DNA from: Candidatus Falkowbacteria bacterium RIFOXYC2_FULL_48_21
GTDB taxonomy: Bacteria; Patescibacteriota; Patescibacteriia; UBA11705; JABHMO01
DNA length: 18,077 bases
Direction of reading: 5' to 3'
NCBI GenBank assembly: GCA_001778275.1
Contig: MFGM01000007.1
Location: 8,918-26,994, forward strand
Shown: piece after piece, positions 6,375 through 12,235 of the stretch
How positions within the stretch are numbered: position 1 is the first letter of the stretch
Layout of the letters: every line of letters starts with the position of its first letter
Made by a program: the position numbers and the translations under genes
Notes under the pieces: generated by a model
Databases searched by the model: none
What the model saw: the letters and a program-made list of their open reading frames with translations, nothing else
What the model was told of the DNA's origin: nothing

Positions 6375-7409
6375 TTACTTTTTCCCCTGCTCCAATCTGG
6401 CGGCTTGCGCTAAAAACTTATTCTCAGCCGCTTCATCTCCCGCGTCAATAGCTTGTTGCGCTTGAGCAATCTTTTCCGCGATTTCTTGCAAGCGCGGATG
6501 ATCCTTGCTCACCATGAGCGTTTTGTCAAATCCCACTTTAAAAGTCCAAGCATTGCCATTGTCATAAGCCTTGATTCCACCAATTTCTTGAGTTTTTTTA
6601 AATTTTCCGGGTAATCCCTTACGAGCGTCCCATATTTTTTGGGCTTCCACCCTTATCTCTTCTTCAGACAAAACTGGCCCCGATATATTGCCGCCGCCAC
6701 GTGGCGCGTTTCTCATTGCTTTTTCGGCACTTGCTTCCTCGAATCGCCTTTTTTGCTCTTCTTCCGGCAAGTATGATTTTGGCATATTACCAAAATCGCG
6801 CGGCTCCATTTCTATGGCCTTTCCTTGCGAATGTTCCCTGCCCGATATATTGCCGCCGGGACGCGGCGCGTTTCTCATTGCTTTTTCGGCACTTGCTTCC
6901 TCGAATCGCCTTTTTTGCTCTTCTTCCGGCAAGTATGATTTTGGCATATTGCCAAAAGCACGAGGTTCAATGTCTCCGGCTTTTCCCTGCGAATGTTCCC
7001 GGCCCGATATATTGCCGCCGCCACGCGGCGCGTTTCTCATTGCTTTTTCATCACTTGCCTCCGTGAACCGCCTTTCTTGTTCTTCTTCCGACAAATATGA
7101 TCTGGGCATATTACCGCCGCGATATGGGCTGGGGTCTATGGCCTTGCCTTGCGAGTATTCCCGACCTGACACATTGCCAAAAGCGCGCGGTTCAATGTCT
7201 CCGGCTTTTCCTTGCGAATGTTCCCGGCCCGACATATTACCAAAGATTTTTTCACGAACACGAGCCAGCAATTCCTGCCGCTGGGATTCTTTTTCTTGCA
7301 CGGCCATTTGCCGCTCTGCTTCCGCTGGTAAATTATGCGAAAATTTTTCCCGCGCTTGTTCTCGTTCCGACTCCGGTTTACTGGCTCCGGGCATTTTTTC
7401 AAATCCCAT
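6375..7409 (-). CDS. Modular repeat protein J (alternating 21- and 33-residue modules)
   Basis: Unknown 344-residue, very hydrophilic protein. After a charged N-terminus (1-56) it is built of modules beginning GN: type a (21 residues, GNxSGREHSQGKA...EPRxF) and type b (33 residues, GNMPKSYLPEEEQKRRF...EKAMRNAPR). The order is a (57-77), a (78-98), b (99-131), a (132-152), b (153-185), a (186-206), b (207-239), then a broken a at 240. The C-terminal 100 residues are non-repetitive: a beta-like patch (IGGIKAYDNGNAWTFKVG) and a Gln/Ala helix. There is no signal peptide, Cys or TM. The modules look disordered or helical, possibly binding repeats. It is a single gene between the two operons, without a strong ribosome binding site. 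I cannot assign a function. Confidence 0.85.
   Translation of the reverse strand: MGFEKMPGASKPESEREQAREKFSHNLPAEAERQMAVQEKESQRQELLARVREKIFGNMSGREHSQGKAGDIEPRAFGNVSGREYSQGKAIDPSPYRGGNMPRSYLSEEEQERRFTEASDEKAMRNAPRGGGNISGREHSQGKAGDIEPRAFGNMPKSYLPEEEQKRRFEEASAEKAMRNAPRPGGNISGREHSQGKAIEMEPRDFGNMPKSYLPEEEQKRRFEEASAEKAMRNAPRGGGNISGPVLSEEEIRVEAQKIWDARKGLPGKFKKTQEIGGIKAYDNGNAWTFKVGFDKTLMVSKDHPRLQEIAEKIAQAQQAIDAGDEAAENKFLAQAARLEQGKK
6693..7178 (-). repeat. Three tandem 162-bp repeats within gene J
   Basis: Units are 7017-7178, 6855-7016 and 6693-6854, each coding one 21-residue plus one 33-residue module. The last two share a stretch of about 85 bases that appears identical (near 6705-6789 and 6867-6951), which points to recent duplication. 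The first unit is more diverged. Confidence 0.9.
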
Positions 7410-7435
7410 ATTCTTTTATTATGAATAACACACGA

Positions 7436-7464
7436 CTTATAAATACAATATAATACAAATGCCT
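7436..7464 (-). promoter_or_regulatory. Possible promoter of gene J
   Basis: The AT-rich stretch upstream of the ATG at 7409 contains TATAAG (7436-7441, minus strand) but only a weak -35 at 17 bases. It is a tentative call, based mainly on position between the F terminator and gene J. Confidence 0.3.
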
Positions 7465-7501
7465 GAATATTGCAATTTAGATTATGAAAAGAAAGAAAAT
7501 G

Positions 7502-7526
7502 AAAAAACTCGAGCCATGCGCCCGAG
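7502..7526 (-). terminator. Intrinsic terminator of operon I-F
   Basis: The minus-strand stem CTCGGGC/GCTCGAG (one G-U pair, five-base loop) at 7508-7526 runs directly into TTTTTT (7502-7507). It lies 30 bases after the stop of paralog F. Confidence 0.88.
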
Positions 7527-7555
7527 TTTTGTTGATCTTAACCGATTTATCGCTC

Positions 7556-8020
7556 CTATTTCATCCGCACCCACTGCTTGCCGTTGTTTTCGTAGTATTG
7601 ATCACCGAAGCAAACTAATGTCAGCTTGTCCGGCAGGACGCCGAGCGACACCACGTACTCAAATCCGCTTGGCGGGTGCGCGGCACTGAACTTCTTCAAG
7701 TTTTTTCCGACTTCGGACACCTCTTCATATGCGGCCAAATTCGAATACAAATACAGATTCTCGTCCGATAATGATTTTACCTTCGACCGAATTGTCATTT
7801 CATCCGGCCGCTCCGAATGACATGCGTAAAGGATAAAAATCATCACCCCGCCGCTCGCCCAAAAATTTTTCTCAAATTCCATGGCCGCGACCTTGGCTTC
7901 CCGCTTTTTCTCTTCGACCAACCGCTCGGCCGTCTCAACCGACCATTCCGCTCGCTTGCTCGCCTGCCGCGCCGCGGACAGACTTTTCAATGATTTCCAC
8001 AAGGCGTCATCATTCCTCAT
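7556..8020 (-). CDS. Helix-plus-beta paralog F, last gene of operon I-F
   Basis: Unrecognised 154-residue protein. A long charged helix (about residues 1-52, ending MEFEKNFW) leads into ASGGVMIFILYACHSERPDE, then a Ser/Leu/Tyr-rich part, then the C-terminal block YVVSLGVLPDKLTLVCFG with YYENNGKQWVRMK. That block is the closest match in the window to paralog B. The ATG at 8020 (MRNDDALWK) is preferred over the frame extending to 8104: GGAGG lies a few bases upstream and the longer form would overlap the previous gene deeply. It starts 14 bases after that gene's stop. Confidence 0.85.
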   Translation of the reverse strand: MRNDDALWKSLKSLSAARQASKRAEWSVETAERLVEEKKREAKVAAMEFEKNFWASGGVMIFILYACHSERPDEMTIRSKVKSLSDENLYLYSNLAAYEEVSEVGKNLKKFSAAHPPSGFEYVVSLGVLPDKLTLVCFGDQYYENNGKQWVRMK

Positions 8021-8034
8021 TTTTCCCTCCCCCT

Positions 8035-8514
8035 TCACGAGCTTTTCCGAAACCACTCGCACCAGTGGCCGCGCCGGTATTCGAAATACACGCCGCGGAA
8101 ACAAATCAGCGAGTACACGTCCGGCGAGATAATCTTCATTTGCGTCAACCGCCGCAAAACCTCTACGCCGGGCGATCCATAATGCACCATGTACCGAAGT
8201 TCTTTCCCGACCGTCAGGTTCTCGCCGAACGATTGTTGATCAACCGTTTCATACCCCGCCGCCGCGTTGAACGTTTTCAACACAACGTGAACAATCGGAT
8301 CATCTCCGTCCCGCACAATCTCAAGCAAAACACCGCCCTCTTGGCAGAATTGCCATTCCAGTTCCAACTCCAGCGCCTCCGCCTTTTTCCTTTCCCTGTC
8401 ACAAGCAACCTGCGCCTTTGCCAACTCCTTTTCTTTTCGCCGCAGTCTGTCCCTGACTCGCTGAATCGCTTTCATTTCTTTTTGAAACAGCGCCACCTTG
8501 CTCATATTCTTCAT
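8035..8514 (-). CDS. Helix-plus-beta paralog G
   Basis: Unrecognised 159-residue protein. Residues 5-55 are strongly coiled-coil-like and very charged (RVRDRLRRKEKELAKAQVA). Then comes CQEGGVLLEIVRDGDDPIV (the GG-beta signature), a central region, and LICFRGVYFEYRRGHW near the C-terminus, corresponding to the HYFEKKDEQW motif of paralog B. ATG at 8514 is preferred because GGAGG precedes it by about five bases; ATGs at 8526 and 8505 are also in frame. The beginning overlaps the 3' end of the two-TM gene by 116 bases in another frame, which is unusual in this compact operon. Confidence 0.82.
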   Translation of the reverse strand: MKNMSKVALFQKEMKAIQRVRDRLRRKEKELAKAQVACDRERKKAEALELELEWQFCQEGGVLLEIVRDGDDPIVHVVLKTFNAAAGYETVDQQSFGENLTVGKELRYMVHYGSPGVEVLRRLTQMKIISPDVYSLICFRGVYFEYRRGHWCEWFRKSS

Positions 8515-8872
8515 TTCCCCCTCCATCCGCCTTTATTTTTTCTTCCAGCGTTTGCGCGTATAAAGCGCAGAATTCCGCTTTTTTGATTTCACTGGCCCTT
8601 TCGCCACGCTCGTAAAAAGCGGACAACTGCCAACAGGAAAATAAAGTGATGCAGACAACTAAATAAAGGACATCATGAAGGTGAGGAATAAAAAACAAAA
8701 CCAAGCAAATCCCGAGCGCGATTAACCCAATACATGTACCAAGCACCGCCGCCCACTTCCGTCCGCGCGCCAGTGTTTTCGCCACACGCCAACCATCCGA
8801 CGCCACCGAAAGACGACGAAGCGTTTCATCGTCAAATCCCAGCTCGTCAATTTTACCCATAAACTCACTCAT
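8399..8872 (-). CDS. Small two-TM protein H, paralog of C, with extended 3' end
   Basis: The 157-residue product has an N-terminal helix with DELGFDDETLRRLSV, a basic patch RGRKW, two TM segments (AAVLGTCIGLIALGICLVLFF and VLYLVVCITLFSCWQL), then a charged helix with ALYAQTLEEK. Protein C has the same order and the same LxRLSV and YAxxLE landmarks, but stops about ten residues after YAxxLE. Here about 40 low-complexity residues (GGGNEEYEQGG and on) follow, read through the start of gene G. ATG at 8872 is chosen because GGAGG lies eight bases upstream; the GTG at 8881 would sit on that site. Probable inner-membrane protein. Confidence 0.78.
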   Translation of the reverse strand: MSEFMGKIDELGFDDETLRRLSVASDGWRVAKTLARGRKWAAVLGTCIGLIALGICLVLFFIPHLHDVLYLVVCITLFSCWQLSAFYERGERASEIKKAEFCALYAQTLEEKIKADGGGNEEYEQGGAVSKRNESDSASQGQTAAKRKGVGKGAGCL

Positions 8873-8888
8873 TTGCTCCACCTCCGCG

Positions 8889-9248
8889 TTATTGCCTCAA
8901 AAATTCAGGATCAAATCCAAGCTCAACCAGCCGGTCAAACAACGGCTGCAGCCTTCGGTAAGCCGCACGACCTTTTCGCGGAATCGAGCCGACAAATTTG
9001 TCAAACTCTTTCACCGAAGTGAAATGCTGGTTCAGCGCATCACACGTGATATCCTCCGCCGCGTTGATCGCCGCCAGAATTTCGGCTACCGGCAAGTCGC
9101 TGAATTCATCCACCAACAAACGATCAATTTCCCCGAACAACCCTCTTTCCTTATCCCTCTTCCCCGCGCGACTCCGATAATATCCGCCCGGCAATTTGGT
9201 ATAGAAGTTGTTCATGTGTTTGGTCCTGGATCTTTTCGTTTTCCTCAT
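8889..9248 (-). CDS. Basic small protein I, first gene of operon I-F
   Basis: Unrecognised protein of about 119 residues, with no homolog elsewhere in the window. The N-terminus is strongly basic (RKTKRSRTKH, then YYRSRAGKRDKERG), followed by acidic/hydrophobic helices (GEIDRLLVDEFSDLPVAEIL, AAINAAEDITCDALNQHF) and an ending LVELGFDPEFLRQ. The LGFDxExLR string recurs near the N-terminus of the next protein (ELGFDDETLRRLS). The basic start could suit nucleic-acid binding (inference). The start is uncertain: ATGs at 9263, 9254, 9248 and 9215 are in frame. 9248 has a G-rich tract upstream, while 9215 (MNNFYTK) has AGGA. The stop is 16 bases before gene H. Confidence 0.75.
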   Translation of the reverse strand: MRKTKRSRTKHMNNFYTKLPGGYYRSRAGKRDKERGLFGEIDRLLVDEFSDLPVAEILAAINAAEDITCDALNQHFTSVKEFDKFVGSIPRKGRAAYRRLQPLFDRLVELGFDPEFLRQ

Positions 9249-9270
9249 TTCCATCCCCCCCATATTTTTG

Positions 9271-9302
9271 TTGTCAACGAACCGCCGAATTAGCGCACCT
9301 TA
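9271..9302 (-). promoter_or_regulatory. Leader element of operon I-F, shared with operon E-A
   Basis: Minus-strand TAAGGTGCGCTAATTCG and downstream CGTTGACAA match the element at 6229-6262. Further GTTGACA/TGTCAAC copies lie nearby (9320-9325), giving the region an operator-like look. Confidence 0.7.
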
Positions 9303-9325
9303 CCACGCGAGATTGGCGCTGTCAA
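9297..9325 (-). promoter_or_regulatory. Sigma70-type promoter of operon I-F
   Basis: TTGACA (9320-9325, minus strand) is followed at exactly 17 bases by TAAGGT (9297-9302). The start point would lie near 9290, about 30-40 bases upstream of the candidate start codons. Confidence 0.78.
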
Positions 9326-9337
9326 CAACGCCGTCAT

Positions 9338-9366
9338 TTGACATTATCAAAAGCGTCTGTCATATT
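9338..9366 (+). promoter_or_regulatory. Predicted topA promoter, divergent from operon I-F
   Basis: TTGACA (9338-9343) is followed at 17 bases by CATATT (9361-9366). The leader of about 50 bases contains three AACAATT units (9393-9416) and no Shine-Dalgarno before the ATG at 9424. Confidence 0.5.
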
Positions 9367-9423
9367 TACGCGTGAACAATCTTAGCCGCTCCAACAATTT
9401 AACAATTCTAACAATTTATCAAT

Positions 9424-11619
9424 ATGCAACTCGTTATCGTAGAATCACCAACTAAAGCCAAAACCATTTCCAAATTTTTGCCCAAAGAATACACCGTCGA
9501 ATCTTCCTACGGCCATGTGCGCGACTTGCCGGCGAAGAATATGGGCATTGATATTGAAAACAATTTCGAACCGGAGTATGAGGTTGGCGAAAAAGCGGAA
9601 AAGCAGGTGGCGAAGCTGAAAAAGCTCGCCAAAGCCAGCACAAAAATCCTATTCGCAACTGACGAAGACCGCGAAGGAGAAGCCATTGCCTGGCATCTGC
9701 GCGAGATTTTGAAACCGAAAGATTATCAGCGCATCACCTTTCACGAAATTACAAAAAAGGCGATCGAAGCGTCGCTCGAGCATCCGCGCGACATTGATTT
9801 GCATTTGGTGGACGCGCAACAAGCGCGCCGCGTGCTTGACCGGTTGGTTGGTTATGAACTGTCCCCTTTTCTGTGGAAAAAAGTGGCCAAGGGCTTGTCC
9901 GCCGGCCGCGTGCAATCAGTAGTCGTGCGCCTGATCGTGGAACGCGAGCGGGAAATTGAAAAATTTAATAAAGAAGAATACTGGACCATTGACGCCACTT
10001 TCGATTCAAACGGCAGCAAGTTCGAAGCCAAGTTAAACGCTCTTGACGGCGCCACGCTAAAAAAGTTTGACGTGAACAATGAAGCGCGAGCCAAGGAACT
10101 GGTAGAAGCGTTGAAAAGCGCTGACTACAAAATCGCCAAAGTCGAACTGAAAGAATCCAGCAAAAAACCGCCCGAACCGTTCCGCACGTCCACCCTTCAA
10201 CAGGCCGCGAACAACCGGCTGAACTTTTCCGCCAAAGAAACCATGATGCTGGCGCAACAGCTTTATGAAGGCGTAGAAATCGGCGGCAAGGGTCGCGTCG
10301 GCTTAATTACATACATGAGAACAGACTCGCTCAACTTGTCCGCTGATTTTCTCACCGCCTGCCACGGTTATATCGCGCAAAACTTCGGCGCCGCGTACGC
10401 GCTCGAAAAGCCGCGCGTTTTCAAAACCAAAAATAAAGGCGCGCAAGAAGCGCACGAAGCCATCCGCCCGACGCACGCCGAATTGTCGCCGGATGATGTG
10501 CGGCAATACTTGGACGATCGACAATTTAAACTTTATGATCTGATCTGGCGCCGCACCATGGGCGGACAAATGCCGGAAGCGATCATGAGCTCGACCACCG
10601 TTGATATTGATTCGGCCGATAAAAAATACACGTTCCGCGCCACCGGCCAGACGATTAAATTCGACGGCTTCTTGAAAGTTTATCAAACGGACACCAAGGA
10701 AACCATCCTGCCGGTCATGAAAGAAAACGAAGCCGTAGCACTCGACAAAGTCGATCCGAATCAACACTTCACCGAGCCGCCGGCGCGTTATACCGAAGCA
10801 TCGTTAATTAAAACGCTAGAAGAATATGGCATCGGCCGACCGTCCACCTACGCGCCAACCTTAGCCACGGTGATTGAACGGAATTACGTGACCAAAGAAG
10901 AGAAAAAACTAAAACCCACGGAAATGGGTATTTTGGTCAACGACATTTTGGTGGAACACTTTTCGCAAATCGTGAACTACGAATTCACGGCGGACATTGA
11001 AAAAGATTTCGACAAAATCGCCGATGGCAAAAAAGAGTGGCGTCCGATGATCAAAAAATTTTACGTCCCCTTTCACGCCAACTTGAAGGCCAAGGATAAA
11101 GAGCTGACCAAAAAAGCGCTGACCGAAACCACGAGCGAAGAAGTGTGCGACAAATGCGGCAAACCGATGGTCGTGAAAGTCGGACGATTTGGCCGATTCC
11201 TCGCCTGCACCGGCTATCCGGAATGCAAAAACACCAAGAAATTAGCTGGCGGTGAAGACAAGCCGCAAGCGTTGGAACTGGTGGAAGAAGTCTGCCCGGA
11301 TTGCGGCGCCCAACTGGCTAAGCGGCACGGCCGCTTTGGCGCGTTCCTCGGTTGTTCGAACTATCCGAATTGCAAATACATCAAAAAAACCACCCAATCA
11401 ACCGGCGTGAAATGCCCGCAGTGCGGGGAGGGAGACATCGTGTCGCGCCGGAGCAAGAGCAAACGCATTTTCTTCGCTTGCAACAATTATCCCAAATGTA
11501 AATTCATTCTTTGGGGCAAACCGACCGGCGCCCGCTGTTCCGTTTGCAACGCCCTGATCATTGAAAAAGGGAAAACAGAGGTTTGCTCGAACAAGGAATG
11601 TGAAACGAATAAACAGTAA
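9424..11619 (+). CDS. topA: DNA topoisomerase I (type IA)
   Basis: This enzyme relaxes negative supercoils through a 5'-phosphotyrosine intermediate. The Toprim domain begins VIVESPTKAKTI (Glu7) and carries the acidic triad region TDEDREGEAIAWH (Asp80, Asp82, Glu84). LVGYELSPFLWKK and GLSAGRVQSV follow. The active-site Tyr297 is in GLITYMRTDS, and EYGIGRPSTYAPT and the HFSQIVNYEFTADIE segment complete the core. From Cys575 on there are three complete four-Cys zinc ribbons and a fourth partial one (ARCSVCNALI...CSNKEC). Length 731 is normal for bacterial TopA with a short zinc-ribbon tail. It is monocistronic. ATG at 9424 fits the conserved N-terminus (MQLVIVESP). Confidence 0.97.
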   Translation: MQLVIVESPTKAKTISKFLPKEYTVESSYGHVRDLPAKNMGIDIENNFEPEYEVGEKAEKQVAKLKKLAKASTKILFATDEDREGEAIAWHLREILKPKDYQRITFHEITKKAIEASLEHPRDIDLHLVDAQQARRVLDRLVGYELSPFLWKKVAKGLSAGRVQSVVVRLIVEREREIEKFNKEEYWTIDATFDSNGSKFEAKLNALDGATLKKFDVNNEARAKELVEALKSADYKIAKVELKESSKKPPEPFRTSTLQQAANNRLNFSAKETMMLAQQLYEGVEIGGKGRVGLITYMRTDSLNLSADFLTACHGYIAQNFGAAYALEKPRVFKTKNKGAQEAHEAIRPTHAELSPDDVRQYLDDRQFKLYDLIWRRTMGGQMPEAIMSSTTVDIDSADKKYTFRATGQTIKFDGFLKVYQTDTKETILPVMKENEAVALDKVDPNQHFTEPPARYTEASLIKTLEEYGIGRPSTYAPTLATVIERNYVTKEEKKLKPTEMGILVNDILVEHFSQIVNYEFTADIEKDFDKIADGKKEWRPMIKKFYVPFHANLKAKDKELTKKALTETTSEEVCDKCGKPMVVKVGRFGRFLACTGYPECKNTKKLAGGEDKPQALELVEEVCPDCGAQLAKRHGRFGAFLGCSNYPNCKYIKKTTQSTGVKCPQCGEGDIVSRRSKSKRIFFACNNYPKCKFILWGKPTGARCSVCNALIIEKGKTEVCSNKECETNKQ

Positions 11620-11621
11620 TT

Positions 11622-11822
11622 AGGGGCAAGGGAAAAAGGGCGAAAGGCCCGCCCGCCAGCGCTACGCTTTTATACCAAAGTTAGCCTTTAGGCGTTGCGG
11701 GCGGGGGCAAAGTAAGCATAAAGCCCAAAGAAATAAAGCCTAAAGAAATATCTTTAAGCTTTATTTTTATGCTTTCAGCTTTAATCTTACTTTGCCCCTT
11801 GACCTTTAACCTTTGCCCTTTC
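11622..11822. repeat. GGGCAAA/AAAGCCT repeat tract with two nested hairpins
   Basis: Downstream of topA, GGGGCAAGGG/AAGGGCGAAAGG units occur on the left, and CTTTGCCCCTTGACCTTTAACC-type units on the right. Inside are two inverted repeats. The first is GC-rich: CCCGCCCGC at 11648-11656 and GCGGGCGGG at 11697-11705. The second, at 11708-11794, has arms CAAAGTAAGCATAAAGC and the complementary ATGCTTTCAGCTTTAATC region ending CTTACTTTG. No reading frame in it is convincing. Confidence 0.82.
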
Positions 11823-11831
11823 CCACCCGAT

Positions 11832-11860
11832 TTGCCTTTTCAAAAACCTTCATATATAAT
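11832..11860 (+). promoter_or_regulatory. Promoter of predicted small RNA 1
   Basis: TTGCCT (11832-11837), a 17-base spacer, then a consensus TATAAT (11855-11860). The start would be near 11866. No protein gene follows on this strand before the hairpin at 11930. Confidence 0.75.
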
Positions 11861-11865
11861 GTGGG

Positions 11866-11964
11866 ACGTAGGGTACCTGTGATACCCTATCATCAACAAA
11901 TAATTGGGGTTTCTATCCAGGACCCTACACTCAAAAAGCAGGCGATTACCGCCTGCTTTTTGAG
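11866..11964 (+). ncRNA. Predicted small RNA 1 (about 100 nt)
   Basis: The segment between a strong promoter and a strong hairpin has no plausible reading frame, so I call it a small RNA. Proposed folds: GTAGGGTACCTG (11868-11879) can pair with CAGGACCCTAC (11918-11928), with one bulge, as a closing stem. A competing local hairpin is TAGGGTA/TACCCTA. The central part (CATCAACAAATAATTGG) would stay single-stranded. It does not match 6S, SRP, tmRNA or RNase P features that I know. The stretch TACCCTATCATCAACAA (11883-11899) is complementary to the 5' end of small RNA 2. The start and end are predictions. Confidence 0.55.
11930..11964 (+). terminator. 15-bp perfect hairpin ending small RNA 1
   Basis: CTCAAAAAGCAGGCG pairs perfectly with CGCCTGCTTTTTGAG across a five-base loop. 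The T5 run is within the stem, as in A-tract/T-tract bidirectional terminators. Confidence 0.75.
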
Positions 11965-12110
11965 AAGGGCAAAAAGGCCAAGGTCAAAGGGCAAAAATAA
12001 AGATAAAAATTGAAAAAAAGTAGTTCATAGCTATTGTTAATATTTTAATTTTTAATTTTATTTTTGGCTCTTATTTTTGCCCTTTGCTCTTTGACCTTTG
12101 CCCTTTATAA
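11965..12110. repeat. GGGCAAA inverted-repeat tract between the two small RNAs
   Basis: The left arm (11965-12018) has AAGGGCAAAAAGGCCAAGG, AAAGGGCAAAAATAAAG and similar. The right arm (12048-12108) has the reverse complement (TTATTTTTGCCCTTTGC, CTTTGACCTTTGCCC). The arms are separated by about 30 AT-rich bases. The unit matches the insert in folC and the tract after topA. Confidence 0.85.
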
Positions 12111-12174
12111 AAGCGAGAACTCCTAGACAAAAAGCCTAGGAGTTCTCAAATTGGAGTCCGTACCCATCATCAAC
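12108..12174 (-). ncRNA. Predicted small RNA 2 (about 67 nt)
   Basis: A consensus promoter reads into this segment on the minus strand, and a 12-bp hairpin ends it. It has no reading frame and no minus-strand gene downstream. The predicted 5' part (GTTGATGATGGGTACGGACT) is complementary to small RNA 1 over about 14-16 positions with one bulge. It is placed divergently upstream of the first RSH gene, whose ATG is at 12236. Ends are predicted, not mapped. Confidence 0.6.
12111..12147 (-). terminator. Hairpin ending small RNA 2
   Basis: The perfect 12-bp stem GAGAACTCCTAG/CTAGGAGTTCTC (12115-12147, nine-base loop) is followed on the minus strand by GCTTTTATAAA. Confidence 0.72.
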
Positions 12175-12180
12175 AAGAGC

Positions 12181-12209
12181 ATTATAGCAAAGATTTTTCA
12201 TCTTGTCAA
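12181..12209 (-). promoter_or_regulatory. Consensus promoter of small RNA 2
   Basis: A perfect TTGACA (12204-12209) and a perfect TATAAT (12181-12186) on the minus strand are separated by exactly 17 bases. This is the strongest promoter in the window, and it faces away from the RSH genes. Confidence 0.85.
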
Positions 12210-12235
12210 CCCGCCTATTGCTTTAGTTGTAAATT

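Noticed and set aside
6688..7428. 246-codon plus-strand frame opposite gene J
   Set aside because: It repeats only because gene J repeats. The hydrophobic Cys/Phe/Ser content is the complement of J; J has a terminator, coherent modules and a unique C-terminal part.
3989..9263. Prophage, integron or toxin-antitoxin island
   Set aside because: No integrase, transposase, capsid, nuclease or antitoxin-type DNA-binding domain is visible, and no flanking att-like or tRNA sequence was found; the compact overlapping genes alone do not prove it.
11866..12174. Riboswitch or T-box leader for the first RSH gene
   Set aside because: Small RNA 1 ends in its own hairpin about 270 bases before the gene, and small RNA 2 runs on the opposite strand, away from it.
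11620..12235. tRNA or known structural RNA gene in the long gap
   Set aside because: No cloverleaf, TTCRANY arm, CCA end, or conserved SRP, 6S, tmRNA or RNase P segment could be found by eye on either strand.
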